DNA from: Chitinophagaceae bacterium | GTDB lineage: Bacteria > Bacteroidota > Bacteroidia > Chitinophagales > Chitinophagaceae | Length of the DNA: 64,000 nt | NCBI GenBank assembly: GCA_016706055.1 | Contig: JADJKL010000006.1 | Span: forward strand, 248,001 to 312,000 | Direction: 5' to 3' | Part shown: piece by piece, positions 35,049 to 45,400 of the stretch | Position numbering within the stretch: the first letter of the stretch is position 1 | Layout: each line of letters starts with the position of its first letter | Notes under the pieces: generated by a model | Told to the model about the DNA's origin: nothing | The model's input: the letters and a program-made list of their open reading frames with translations, nothing else | Databases searched by the model: none | Position numbers and translations under genes: made by a program

Positions 35049-36074
35049 ATGAAAAAAGTATTATGTTTTGGTGAGTTACTTTTAAGATTACCGCCTGCAC
35101 ATGGCGGTGTATGGTTAAAGGATAACCAGATGCCAATCTTTATCGGTGGTGCAGAATTAAATGTAGCCACAGCATTATCTGTGTGGGGTGTGCCCGCAAA
35201 ATATTTTACGGCTTTGCCTGATAATATTATTTCAAAAGATATTATCACTTATCTTGAAGAAAAAAAGATTGACACTTCTGCTATTCAACTTTCAGGAGAA
35301 AGAATTGGTCTGTATTATTTGCAGCAAGGCGCTGACATGAAAAATGCAGAAAATGTTTTTGATAGAAAAAATTCTTCTTTTGCCACACAAAAAACAGGTG
35401 TCGTTAACTGGGATGAAGTACTGGAAGATGTATCCTGGTTTCATTTTAGTGCTATAGCTCCGGCAGTAAGCGAAACAGCCGCAGCATTATGTGCTGAAGG
35501 GTTAGCGGCGGCATATAAAAAAGGCATTACTATTTCTGTTGACCTTAATCATAGAAAATTATTGTGGCAGTATGGAAAAGAAGCATCGGAAGTAATGACG
35601 GCATTAGCAAAATATTGCACAGTAATTATGGGCAATGTATGGTCGGCAAATTCTTTATTGGGAATTCCTGTTGATAATGCCATCCATGAAAAAGGGCAAC
35701 AACAGGATTATCTTTTACAGGCAACAAATACTTCGAATCATATTTTTGAAAAATTTCCAAACTGTAAATGGGTGGCTAACACATTTAGGTTTGATGGTAA
35801 TAATGACAAGATTGAATATTACGCTGCATTAAATACTGTTGATGAACAATCAGTTTCACCACTTTTCAAAACAGAATCTGTTGTTGAAAGAGTAGGAAGC
35901 GGAGATTGTTTTATGGCAGGGTTAATTTATGGCGTCATACATAAACATACATCGAAAGATATTATAAGCACGGCTGCCGGAGCAGCATTTGGTAAATTGC
36001 AAGAAGTAGGCGATGCTACTAACAACAGCATTCAACATATTCAAAAAATTGTTCTTCAATTTGCTGAAGCCTGA
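35049..36074 (+). CDS. kdgK: 2-dehydro-3-deoxygluconokinase (KdgK, PfkB family)
   Basis: The 341-residue PfkB/ribokinase-family sugar kinase has the N-terminal substrate motif FIGGAELNVATALSVWG (about 33-49) and the C-terminal ATP/anion-hole motif ERVGSGDCFMAGLIYG (about 280-295, with the catalytic aspartate in GSGDCF). From context it phosphorylates KDG to KDPG. The aldolase that would split KDPG to pyruvate and glyceraldehyde-3-phosphate is not in the window. The start ATG lies directly after a repeat-like spacer without a ribosome-binding site. It is the last gene of the alginate locus. Confidence 0.9.
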   Translation: MKKVLCFGELLLRLPPAHGGVWLKDNQMPIFIGGAELNVATALSVWGVPAKYFTALPDNIISKDIITYLEEKKIDTSAIQLSGERIGLYYLQQGADMKNAENVFDRKNSSFATQKTGVVNWDEVLEDVSWFHFSAIAPAVSETAAALCAEGLAAAYKKGITISVDLNHRKLLWQYGKEASEVMTALAKYCTVIMGNVWSANSLLGIPVDNAIHEKGQQQDYLLQATNTSNHIFEKFPNCKWVANTFRFDGNNDKIEYYAALNTVDEQSVSPLFKTESVVERVGSGDCFMAGLIYGVIHKHTSKDIISTAAGAAFGKLQEVGDATNNSIQHIQKIVLQFAEA

Positions 36075-36182
36075 TTAATCAATTTTCTTTCCTTACATTG
36101 TAATTATAATATCAGTTAAATTTTATACAACTGATAACCAGTTCACTATCTTCTATTGGTTTTTTAATTACCTAATAAAAGT

Positions 36183-36190
36183 TATCTTAG
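36183..36190 (+). promoter_or_regulatory. Possible -7 element of the radical-SAM operon
   Basis: TATCTTAG is one mismatch from TAnnTTTG and is preceded by a T-rich stretch at the -33 distance. It would give a leader of about 95 nt containing the palindrome at 36221-36240. Confidence 0.35.
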
Positions 36191-36220
36191 CAACTATCCT
36201 GCGAATCGCATATTCGTTAC

Positions 36221-36240
36221 ATCTGAAAATATTTTCAGAT
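36221..36240. promoter_or_regulatory. Perfect 20-bp palindrome upstream of the radical-SAM operon
   Basis: ATCTGAAAATATTTTCAGAT is self-complementary over all 20 bases and lies 51 nt before the start codon. A weaker pair, CGAAT and ATTCG (36202-36216), stands just upstream. It may be a dimeric regulator site, or an RNA hairpin (8-bp stem, 4-nt loop) in the leader. Confidence 0.5.
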
Positions 36241-36291
36241 TATACAGTAACAGTAGCTGTATTATTTTTCATTAATAAAAAAAGTATTTAT

Positions 36292-37656
36292 ATGATTGCT
36301 AAGCCAACTGAAAAAAAATCTGTCTATAAATCATTTTCCTTGCATAACTACAGACAGATACCTCAAATAAGCCGGTTGACAGAAGAACAAATAAAAGACA
36401 TTGATGTGGTAGGGCATGTATTGCCATTTAAGTCTAATAACTATGTTGTAGATGAGTTGATAAACTGGGACAATGTTCCCGATGATCCAATCTTTACTTT
36501 AACATTTCCAAGAAGAGAAATGCTGAAGCCCGAGCATTATAAAAAAATGGAAGCAGCACTTGATAGTGGTGCTTCAAGAGATGAAATAAAAAAAGTGGCG
36601 AACGAAATCCGTATGGATTTGAATCCGCATCCTGCCGGACAATTAGAACATAATGTTCCAATGATTGAAGGCAATAAGTTGACAGGAATGCAGCATAAAT
36701 ACAGGGAAACTGTTTTATTTTTTCCAAGTCAGGGACAAACCTGCCATGCTTATTGTAGTTTTTGTTTCCGCTGGCCGCAGTTTGTAGGTATGGATGAATG
36801 GAAGTTTGCAATGAAGGAAACAGAGTTGCTGGTAAAATATCTACAAGAACATACGGAAGTAACCGATTTGCTTTTTACCGGTGGCGATCCGATGATCATG
36901 AAAAATAAAATTTTCGCTACTTATATTGATGCATTATTAGAAGCGGATATTCCTAACCTGCAAACTATACGCATTGGCACAAAGGCATTGGGTTATTGGC
37001 CGTATAAATTTCTTACTGAAGATGATGCAGAAGATACACTCAAGACTTTTGAAAAAATTGTAAAGAGTGGAAAGAATCTGGCTATAATGGCACATTTTAA
37101 TCATCCTGCAGAACTTTCTACAGATGCAGTAAAGGAAGCGATAGCAAGGGTTAGAGCAACAGGAGCACAAATAAGAACACAATCTCCACTCATGCAAAAC
37201 ATTAATGCAGATGCTGATACATGGGCAACAATGTGGCGGCAGCAGGTAAATTTAAATTGTATTCCTTATTATATGTTTGTAGCAAGAGATACGGGTGCAC
37301 AGCACTATTTTAAAGTTCCATTAGTGGAGGCATGGACTATTTTTCAAAAAGCTTATCAACAAGTAAGTGGTGTGTGCCGTACCGTACGAGGGCCAAGTAT
37401 GAGTGCTACTCCCGGAAAAGTGCAGATGCTTGGTGTCAGCGAAGTGAATGGGAAAAAAATTATGACTTTTAGATTTTTGCAAGGAAGAAACCCTGACTGG
37501 GTAGCAAAACCTTTTTTTGCAGAATATAATGACGAAGCCATTTGGCTTGACGATTTGAAGCCGGCATTTGGGGAAGAAAAATTCTTTTTCGAAAACGAAT
37601 TAAACGAAATATTTCATGAACACCTTGACAAATCAAACGTTGACAACTTCGAATAG
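36292..37656 (+). CDS. KamA-family radical SAM aminomutase-like protein
   Basis: The 454-residue protein carries a radical-SAM CxxxCxxC cluster motif, C151-C155-C158 in QTCHAYCSFCFR. It also has the glycine motif LLFTGGDPMIM (about 193-203) and the general layout of lysine 2,3-aminomutase. A likely PLP lysine is K376 in SATPGKVQML. By eye, the carboxylate-binding arginine of KamA (R134) is kept as R160, and Asp293 matches D333 in ARDTGAQHYF. Asp330, which binds the lysine side-chain amine, appears to be replaced by serine 369. The enzyme may therefore rearrange an amino acid other than lysine. It overlaps the following aminotransferase gene by 41 nt. Confidence 0.75.
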   Translation: MIAKPTEKKSVYKSFSLHNYRQIPQISRLTEEQIKDIDVVGHVLPFKSNNYVVDELINWDNVPDDPIFTLTFPRREMLKPEHYKKMEAALDSGASRDEIKKVANEIRMDLNPHPAGQLEHNVPMIEGNKLTGMQHKYRETVLFFPSQGQTCHAYCSFCFRWPQFVGMDEWKFAMKETELLVKYLQEHTEVTDLLFTGGDPMIMKNKIFATYIDALLEADIPNLQTIRIGTKALGYWPYKFLTEDDAEDTLKTFEKIVKSGKNLAIMAHFNHPAELSTDAVKEAIARVRATGAQIRTQSPLMQNINADADTWATMWRQQVNLNCIPYYMFVARDTGAQHYFKVPLVEAWTIFQKAYQQVSGVCRTVRGPSMSATPGKVQMLGVSEVNGKKIMTFRFLQGRNPDWVAKPFFAEYNDEAIWLDDLKPAFGEEKFFFENELNEIFHEHLDKSNVDNFE

Positions 37657-38968
37657 CGATACAACTAACGGAGTGGAGAAAAAACATCTTTATTTGAATC
37701 CCAATGTTATTGGGTTAAAAGAATCTCCAACTCTTCGCATCAATCAGCATTGCAAAGAACTGGCTGCAAAAGGCAAGCATATTTATAAATTAGGGTTAGG
37801 TCAATCTCCTTTTCCAGTACCTGAACCAGTAGTAAATGCATTGCGTCTGTATGCTCCACAGAAAGATTATTTACATGTGCAAGGTTTGCCAGAGCTTAGA
37901 AAAGCAGTAGCAGATTTTCATCGAAAAAAAGATGGAGTTAATATTTTGCCGGAGAATGTAATTATCGGACCAGGTTCAAAAGAATTATTGTTTCTGTTGC
38001 AAATGGTTTTTGAAGGTGAAGTAATCATTCCAAGTCCGAGTTGGGTCTCTTATTTACCGCAGGCGAAAATTATTGGAAACACCATTCATATTATTCAAAC
38101 CTTAGCCAAAGATAAATGGCGTTTATTACCTGAACAATTAGAAGAGTTTTGTCAGAGAAATAAAAGACCGGATAATAATCCTTATTTGCTAATTCTTAAT
38201 TACCCTGGCAATCCAGATGGAATAACCTATGGCGCTGAAAGTGTTCAACAATTAGCGGAGACTTGCAGGAAAAATAATATTTATATACTCTCCGATGAAA
38301 TATATGGACAGTTGCATCATGAAGGAAAGCATATTTCAATTGCAAAATATTATCCGGAAGGAACAATCATCAGTTCGGGATTATCTAAATGGTGTGGCGC
38401 AGGTGGATGGAGGTTGGGAACCTTTTCTTTTCCTCCAAATTTACATTGGCTGATGGATGCAATGGCAGCAGTTGCAAGCGAAACGTACACATCTGTGAGT
38501 GCACCTATTCAATATGCAGCAATTCAAGCTTTTTTATGCGGCTCAGAAATTGAAAATTATTTGAGTCATGTAAGAAAAATTCTTGCTTTACTCGGAAAAG
38601 AAACTGCTGCTATTCTTAAGAGTGGAAATATCAGCGTTAATGATCCTACTGGTGGATTTTATCTTTTTCTTGACTTTACTCCGCTTACTGAAAAATTAAT
38701 GAAAAAAGGCATAATTAACGGTAGCATACTCTGCGATCGTTTGTTAGATGAATGTGGTGTGGCTATTCTTCCTGGTGTAGATTTTAACAGACCTGAAGAG
38801 GAGTTATCTGCTCGTTTATCTTATGTTGATTTTGATGGTGCGAAGGCCCTTTCTGCAAGCTATAGCATACCATTACATGAAAAACTACCTGCTGACTTTC
38901 TAGTGCACTATTGTGGAAATGTAATTGAAGCTGCTGATAAAATTGTAGAATGGGTAAATGGTGAGTAA
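37616..38968 (+). CDS. Class I/II PLP-dependent aminotransferase
   Basis: The 450-residue protein is a fold-type I aminotransferase. Landmarks are NYPGNPDG (about 195-202), the PLP-contacting SDEIYG (about 226-231) and the Schiff-base lysine K258 in SGLSKWCGAGGWRLGTF. The N-terminal 25 residues are Thr/Ser/Asn-rich and lie in the overlap with the upstream gene, so translation may start later, for example near EKKHLYLNPNVIGLKESPT. The overlap makes translational coupling with the radical-SAM protein likely. They probably act in one pathway, perhaps processing a beta- or rearranged amino acid. The substrate is unknown. Confidence 0.82.
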   Translation: MNTLTNQTLTTSNSDTTNGVEKKHLYLNPNVIGLKESPTLRINQHCKELAAKGKHIYKLGLGQSPFPVPEPVVNALRLYAPQKDYLHVQGLPELRKAVADFHRKKDGVNILPENVIIGPGSKELLFLLQMVFEGEVIIPSPSWVSYLPQAKIIGNTIHIIQTLAKDKWRLLPEQLEEFCQRNKRPDNNPYLLILNYPGNPDGITYGAESVQQLAETCRKNNIYILSDEIYGQLHHEGKHISIAKYYPEGTIISSGLSKWCGAGGWRLGTFSFPPNLHWLMDAMAAVASETYTSVSAPIQYAAIQAFLCGSEIENYLSHVRKILALLGKETAAILKSGNISVNDPTGGFYLFLDFTPLTEKLMKKGIINGSILCDRLLDECGVAILPGVDFNRPEEELSARLSYVDFDGAKALSASYSIPLHEKLPADFLVHYCGNVIEAADKIVEWVNGE

Positions 38969-39008
38969 TTATTTTTATCAGTTTGATATAAGAATACTTT
39001 TAAGCTGG

Positions 39009-40130
39009 CTAATCTTCATTGATTATCGAAGCCTGCATGTTGCTTTTTCTTCTGAAAAATAATCCTGCATTTTTCAATAGAAATATTACAGCCAACATAA
39101 AGGCAAATAATATTACTAAGGCAATTTCTTGTCTGAAAAAACGCAACCAGTAGACTTCCATCAGTATAAAACCATGAAAGAAACAAATCAGCTTTGCTGT
39201 AAAGCCATGACTGAATCCCTGATTAGTAAGTAAATGATGTATATGTGTTTTGTCTGGCGCAAATGGAGATTTACCCATCCATATTCTTGTTGCGAATACC
39301 CGTAGCGTATCAAATACAGGAATGAGTACAATGCCTAAAACAAAAACAGGGGCATGTGGTAAAACAGGATTACTTACAAATTGATTTACCTCTATCAATC
39401 TGATACATAAAACTGCTATTACAAATCCAAGCACCAACGAGCCTGTATCACCCATGAAAATTTTTGCAGGGTTTAAATTGAAATACATAAAAGCCAGCAT
39501 TCCGCCTGCCAATGCAAAAGCAATAAGTGCTGTATTCACATCTCCTGACATTGTAAGGAAAATACCTAAGGTTACAAGACTCATAAATCCTATTCCCCCG
39601 GCAAGTCCATCTATACCATCTATTAAATTAAAGGCATTGGTAATACCAACAACAGCTACAATTGTAAAAGTGTATTGTGCCATTAATGGCAATTCATTTA
39701 TTCCGAATAAACCTTCAAAAGAAGTAATACGGATGCCGGATAATGCAATTAAAGTAGCAAGGCCAAATTGTATTACGAATTTATATTTAGCGGAGAGGTC
39801 TTTGAGGTCATCCATCATTCCAAGGCCAAATAAAACAGCTATGGAAAAGAAAAAACATATTTGTTGAATACTATTACTAAAAGGAAACCATAGCAGCAAA
39901 GCCATAAGCATACCGGCTATTATTGCAATGCCTCCCATAGTTGGAATAGGTAATGTATGTTCCTTGCGGGCATCTGGCACATCATATAAACTGTATTTTT
40001 TTATCAGGCTGATGATTGGCGGAATAGTAACAAGTGTCACAACAAAGGCTGTAACAAAACAGAGCAAGGCAAACTTGTATTCACGGAATAGCAAATCAAG
40101 TTGTGGTAACTGAAGAAGGTGGTTTTTCAT
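39009..40130 (-). CDS. MraY/WecA-family sugar-1-phosphate transferase
   Basis: The 373-residue integral membrane protein has about 11 helices and the polyprenyl-phosphate N-acetylhexosamine-1-phosphate transferase motifs: PTMGGIAI (about 48), MMDDLKDLS with the Asp pair (about 105), NAFNLIDGIDGLAGG (about 164), FMGDTGSLVLG (about 225) and the cytoplasmic loop FAPDKTHIHHLL. It resembles WecA/TagO rather than MraY, so it likely loads undecaprenyl phosphate with GlcNAc-1-P or a similar sugar to start surface polysaccharide synthesis. It is convergent with the aminotransferase (40-nt gap) and divergent from recG. No other glycan genes lie nearby. Confidence 0.88.
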   Translation of the reverse strand: MKNHLLQLPQLDLLFREYKFALLCFVTAFVVTLVTIPPIISLIKKYSLYDVPDARKEHTLPIPTMGGIAIIAGMLMALLLWFPFSNSIQQICFFFSIAVLFGLGMMDDLKDLSAKYKFVIQFGLATLIALSGIRITSFEGLFGINELPLMAQYTFTIVAVVGITNAFNLIDGIDGLAGGIGFMSLVTLGIFLTMSGDVNTALIAFALAGGMLAFMYFNLNPAKIFMGDTGSLVLGFVIAVLCIRLIEVNQFVSNPVLPHAPVFVLGIVLIPVFDTLRVFATRIWMGKSPFAPDKTHIHHLLTNQGFSHGFTAKLICFFHGFILMEVYWLRFFRQEIALVILFAFMLAVIFLLKNAGLFFRRKSNMQASIINED

Positions 40131-40303
40131 TATCCTGATTTTTAGACAGGGCTTGGATTGAGTTGTAATTTAGAAATCATTAACAAAAATGGCAAGTGCT
40201 TTATAAAATTTTATTTCTTGTAGCGTATTTACCTTATAAGCTTGCAGGATTTCGGATATAAGGTAGGATATTTGCTAAAGCTGTACCGTAAATTTCACAT
40301 ACG

Positions 40304-40311
40304 TAAATTTG
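40304..40311 (+). promoter_or_regulatory. -7 promoter element of recG
   Basis: TAAATTTG is an exact TAnnTTTG match, 34 nt before the conserved RecG N-terminus. No -33 TTTG is seen at the usual spacing. Confidence 0.4.
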
Positions 40312-40345
40312 CCTCAAAGAACTTATTATCTCTTCATCATCCCAT

Positions 40346-42438
40346 ATATTATCAAGCCCAATTGAATACCTGAAAGGTGTGGGACCACAAAAAGCCGATC
40401 TCTTTAAAAAGGAATTGAACATATTTACTTTTGGAGATTTGCTGGAGCATTTTCCTTTTCGTCATGTTGATCGTACAAAAATCAACTTTATAAAAGACAT
40501 AAATCCGCAAATGGATTTTGTGCAGGTAGCTGTTGTTATAGTTAGTTTAGAGGTGATAGGACAAAGGCAAGGAAAAAGATTAGTGGCAGAAGTAAAAGAC
40601 AAAACTGGTAACATGGAGCTTACTTGGTTCCAAAGTTTGAGCTGGGTAGAAAAAACTATAGAAGTAGGCCAATCCTATCTTGTATATGGACGGGTTAGTT
40701 TTTACAATGGCCAACCGCAGATGGTTCATCCCGAAACAGAATTAATGGCAAGAGATCAGCAAGCTGGAAAAATTATCTTGAACCAGTTTATTCTACTACT
40801 GAAAAATTAAAGGCGAGAGGATTAGGCGGAAGACAAATTGGTAAGCTAACACAACTGCTGATGGGTATGGTGCATGAAAAAGATGTGCCGGAAAACTTAC
40901 CTGAAAGCATCTTAAATAGACTGAAACTGATAAATCGTTTCAAAGCTTACAGACAAATACATTTTCCGCAGAATGAGGAGGAGTTTAACGAAGCAGTAAA
41001 GCGGATTAAGTTCGAAGAATTATTTCTTGCACAATTACGGATGAATATGTTGCGGAGTCAGCGGCATCGCTTTTCGAAAGGTGTTGTATTTGAAAAAGTA
41101 GGTGACTTGTTTAATACTTTCTATGATCAACATCTGCCGTTTCAATTAACAGGTGCACAAAAAAGAGTGATTAAAGAAATACGGAATGATACTGCAAGAG
41201 GAAAACAGATGAACCGCTTGTTGCAGGGAGATGTAGGAAGTGGAAAAACAATCGTTGCAGTGCTTTGTATGTTGTTGGCGGCCGATAATGTTTATCAATC
41301 TTGTTTGATGGCACCAACTGAAATTCTGGCTCGGCAGCATTTCCAAACCATTAGTGAATTATTAAAAGACATGGATGTGTCGGTTGCAATATTGACAGGT
41401 TCAACTAAAGTGGCAGGCCGAAGAAAAATATTACAACAACTTAAAGATGGCGATATACAAATCTTAATTGGCACTCATGCCGTAATTGAAGAAGTAGTTC
41501 AGTTTAAAAATCTGGGAATTGTAGTAATTGATGAACAACACCGCTTTGGTGTGGCGCAACGGGCAAAGCTTTGGCAGAAAGCAGATCTGCCACCACATAT
41601 TTTGGTCATGACTGCTACGCCAATTCCACGAACATTAGCTATGACAGCTTATGGAGATCTGGATTATAGTGTAATTGACGAGTTACCTCCCGGACGACAA
41701 TCTATAACGACTGTTCATCGGTATGAATCGCAGCGGAGTAAAGTAATGAGTTTTATAAGAACTGAAATTGATAAGGGACGACAGATATATATAGTTTTTC
41801 CGTTAATTGAAGAAAGTGCTAAGCTTGATTATGAAAACCTGATGCAAGGCTATGAAAATGTGAAGGCATACTTTCCGGAACCGAAATACTGGATAAGCAT
41901 GGTGCATGGTAAACAACCTGCGGCACAGAAAGAACAAAATATGAAAAGATTTGTTGATAAGGATACACAGATTATGGTATCAACAACCGTTATCGAAGTG
42001 GGTGTTAATGTGCCAAACGCAACAGTGATGGTAATTGAAAGCGCAGAAAAATTTGGCTTATCACAATTGCACCAGCTAAGAGGAAGAGTAGGAAGGGGAG
42101 CAGATAAAAGTTATTGTATATTATTATCAGGCTCCAAATTAGGTAATGATGCAAGGGAACGCATCAGCATTATGACATCTACCAATAATGGATTTGAAAT
42201 TGCAGAAAAAGATCTTGAATTACGGGGACCTGGTGAAATTGAAGGAACAAAGCAAAGTGGCGTCTTAAACTTTAAATTGGCTAGTATAGTCCAAGACCGG
42301 CAAGTATTGGATGTAGCAAGAAATATGGCGGCTAATTTGTTGGATAATGACCCTGATCTGAGTTCGGCAGAAAATTTGCTGCTAAAGAACTTTCTTAAGC
42401 AAAAGAAAGGATCCGTACTGTGGAGTAAGATTTCGTAA
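40346..42438 (+). CDS. recG: ATP-dependent DNA helicase RecG, frameshifted
   Basis: Two frames make one RecG of about 697 residues. An N-terminal wedge/OB domain (SSPIEYLKGVGPQKADLF, then FRHVDRTKI) precedes the SF2 helicase core with GDVGSGKTIVA, VIDEQHRFGVAQR, TATPIPRTLA and QLRGRVGRG. RecG remodels stalled forks and recombination intermediates. A G is missing at 40780: restoring it gives I-L-E-P-V-Y-S-T-T-E-K-L in place of a premature stop at 40808-40810. No ATG, GTG or TTG precedes the conserved start in frame; ATA at 40346 would give MLSSPIEYLKG and the normal length. The first regular codon, GTG at 40379, cuts conserved residues. Both defects suggest base-call errors. Confidence 0.85.
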
Positions 42439-42478
42439 GCAGATTTCTATATTATCATCGAGATTGGAAAATATTACT

Positions 42479-45400
42479 ATGAAACGACATTTCTTAACAC
42501 AAGTTTTCAATCTATTTCTGGTTATTTTTTGTTATTTTAAGACAAAGTTTACCTACTTGAAAATATTTATAATATTTATTGCTGCAGTTTTAGCCTTTAC
42601 TGATTTGTCAGCCCAAGGAAATATTGAGTTTATTGAAAATAAAGGTCAATGGGACAGCCGTGTTCAATATATGGGAGCTGTTAGTAATGGGGCTTTTTTT
42701 CTACGAAACGATGGCGGTTTTACAGTGTTACAACACAATGCAGGAGATTATGCAAATCTTGCCCGTTTTCTTCATGGTCAAAGAGCTGATGGATCTGCAG
42801 TTACTGCAAATGATAAGATAACAGTACGATCACATAGCTGGGATGTAAATTTTGTAGGGGCATCACCGAAAATGAAGGCAAAAGCTGAAAAACCAATTTC
42901 TACCTACAATAATTATTTTACAGGGAATGATCCATCGAAGTGGGCAAGTGAATGTAAAATATACCAAGCTGTTACATTAGAAGAAGTTTATCCGAATGTT
43001 GATGTAAGATATTATACAAATAATGGTTATCTGAAATATGATATTGTAGTAAAACCCGGAGCAGATATTTCAAAAATTGCTCTTAAATACGACGGCGTTG
43101 AAAAACTACAACTTGCCAATAAAGAATTAGTTGTAAAAACTTCAATTGGAGATATGAAGGAATCTTCTCCATACACTTACCAGACAGATGTAAATGGGAA
43201 AAAAGAAATACAATGTAAATATGTGATAAAAGATAATGTGGTGAAGTTTTATGTAAAGAATTATGATCCCACTAAAACTCTCATCATTGATCCTGTAATT
43301 GTATTTTGTTCTTTTTCTGGAAGCACTGCGGACAACTGGGGCTTTACCGCTACTTACGGACCAGATGGAAGCATGTATGGTGGTGGAATTGTTTTTGGTT
43401 CGGGGTTTCCAACATCTTCAGGTGCCTATCAAACAACTTATCAGGGCGGAGGTGCAGTTGGTATTGATATTGGTATAATTAAGCTTTCGCCAGATGGAAG
43501 TAACCGTATTTATGCAACATATCTTGGTGGCAGTGGTGATGAGCAGCCCCATAGTCTTATTGTTGATCCTCAAGGTAACCTTGTAGTTGCAGGCAGATCA
43601 AACTCAACAAACTACCCCGTACTTAACCCGGGCGGACAAGAAGGAATTGGTGGAGCTTATGATATAGTGGTTACAAAACTGAATGCTGCCGGTAATAATA
43701 TTATTGGATCAAAAAAGATTGGTGGAATTGGTAATGATGGTGTTAATATTACATCAACAAGAGGATTGACTTCATTACAACGAAATTATGGAGATGATGG
43801 TAGAAGTGAAGTTATTCTGGATGCAGCAGGAAATATATATGTAGCATCTACTACTCAATCAATAGACTTTCCTGTCTCAGCATCAGCATTTCAAACTGCA
43901 TCAGGAGGATTACAAGATGGTGTGTTACTTAAATTAACGCCAAATGTTGGTACTCTTACTTTCGCCAGTTATTTAGGAGGCTCTGCTAACGATGCGGCTT
44001 ATGTTTTATCATTAGATCCTGCAGGAAATATTTATGTAGCTGGTGGTACAGAAAGTTCAAACCTTCCGGGTAATACTGCCGGTACTATTGGTACATCTAA
44101 TCACGGAATTATAGATGGCTTTATATCTGTAATTAATAATAGTGGCACTTCAATCTTAAGAACAACTTATATAGGCACTTCAGCAATTGATCAGATTTTT
44201 GGAATTCAGTTTGACAGGCTGGGGTTTCCTTATATCATGGGACAAACTACTGGCAACTGGCCTATACAAAATGCCGTGTATAATAATCCAGCAGGAAAGC
44301 AATTCATTGCTAAGCTACAACCAGATTTATCGGCTTATGTTTATTCTACAGCTTTTGGTTCTGGTTCATCCACTCCTAATATTTCACCGATAGCATTTTT
44401 AGTTGACAGGTGCGAAAATGTCTACGTTTCAGGCTGGGGAGGTTATTTTGGAAGTTCAAATGATTTTCTAAGTGCAGGAACACTTGGACTGCCTGTTACA
44501 CCAGATGCATTCAAGCCTACTACAGACGGAAAAGATCTCTACTTTTTTGTATTAAAAAAAGATGCAGCATCTCAATTATTTGGAAGTTTTTTTGGAGAAA
44601 ACAATCCAGCAAATCAAGGAGGAACAGACCATGTGGATGGAGGCACCAGTAGATTTGATGAGAACGGTGTTATTTATCAAGCCATCTGCGGCAATTGTAA
44701 ATTGGGTTCAGCAGCACCCGTATATCCAACTACACCCGGTGCATGGTCAACCAATAATAATTCTACTAATTGTAATCTTACAATGGTAAAGATTGCAATG
44801 AACTTGGCAGGTGTTGCATCTAATGTTCGGTCTTCTATTGATGGTGTACCAAGAGATACAGCAGGTTGTGTTCCGCTTACAGTTGATTTTGTTGATACCG
44901 TTGGCAATGCTCAAAGTTACGATTGGGATTTTGGTGACGGATCGCCTGGCGTAACAACAACTACTCCGAATACTTCACATGTATTTGCAAGTGTAGGTAT
45001 ATTTCGGGTTCGTTTAATTGCTTTTGATCCTAACACTTGTAACATTTATGACACTTCTTATGTAAATATTAAGGTAGGTGATCTTAAAGCTATTTTAGAT
45101 TTCAACCCTGTTAAATTGCCACCCTGCAATGCTTTCCAATATAGGTTTGATAACTTATCATTAGCCCCACCTTCCAGACCTTTTGGTCCTCAATCATTCA
45201 TTTGGGATTTTGGCGATGGCTCGCCAAGAATTGTTGCTGGAGCTGCACCGGTTCTTCACAATTATGCTGGTCCCGGAACATATAATGTGAAACTTATTTT
45301 GCAGGATACAGGTTATTGTAATGCACCTGATTCAATAACAACACCATTAAGTGTTGCAGCAAATGTTAAGGCAAGCTTTACTACACCTGCCACAGGATGC

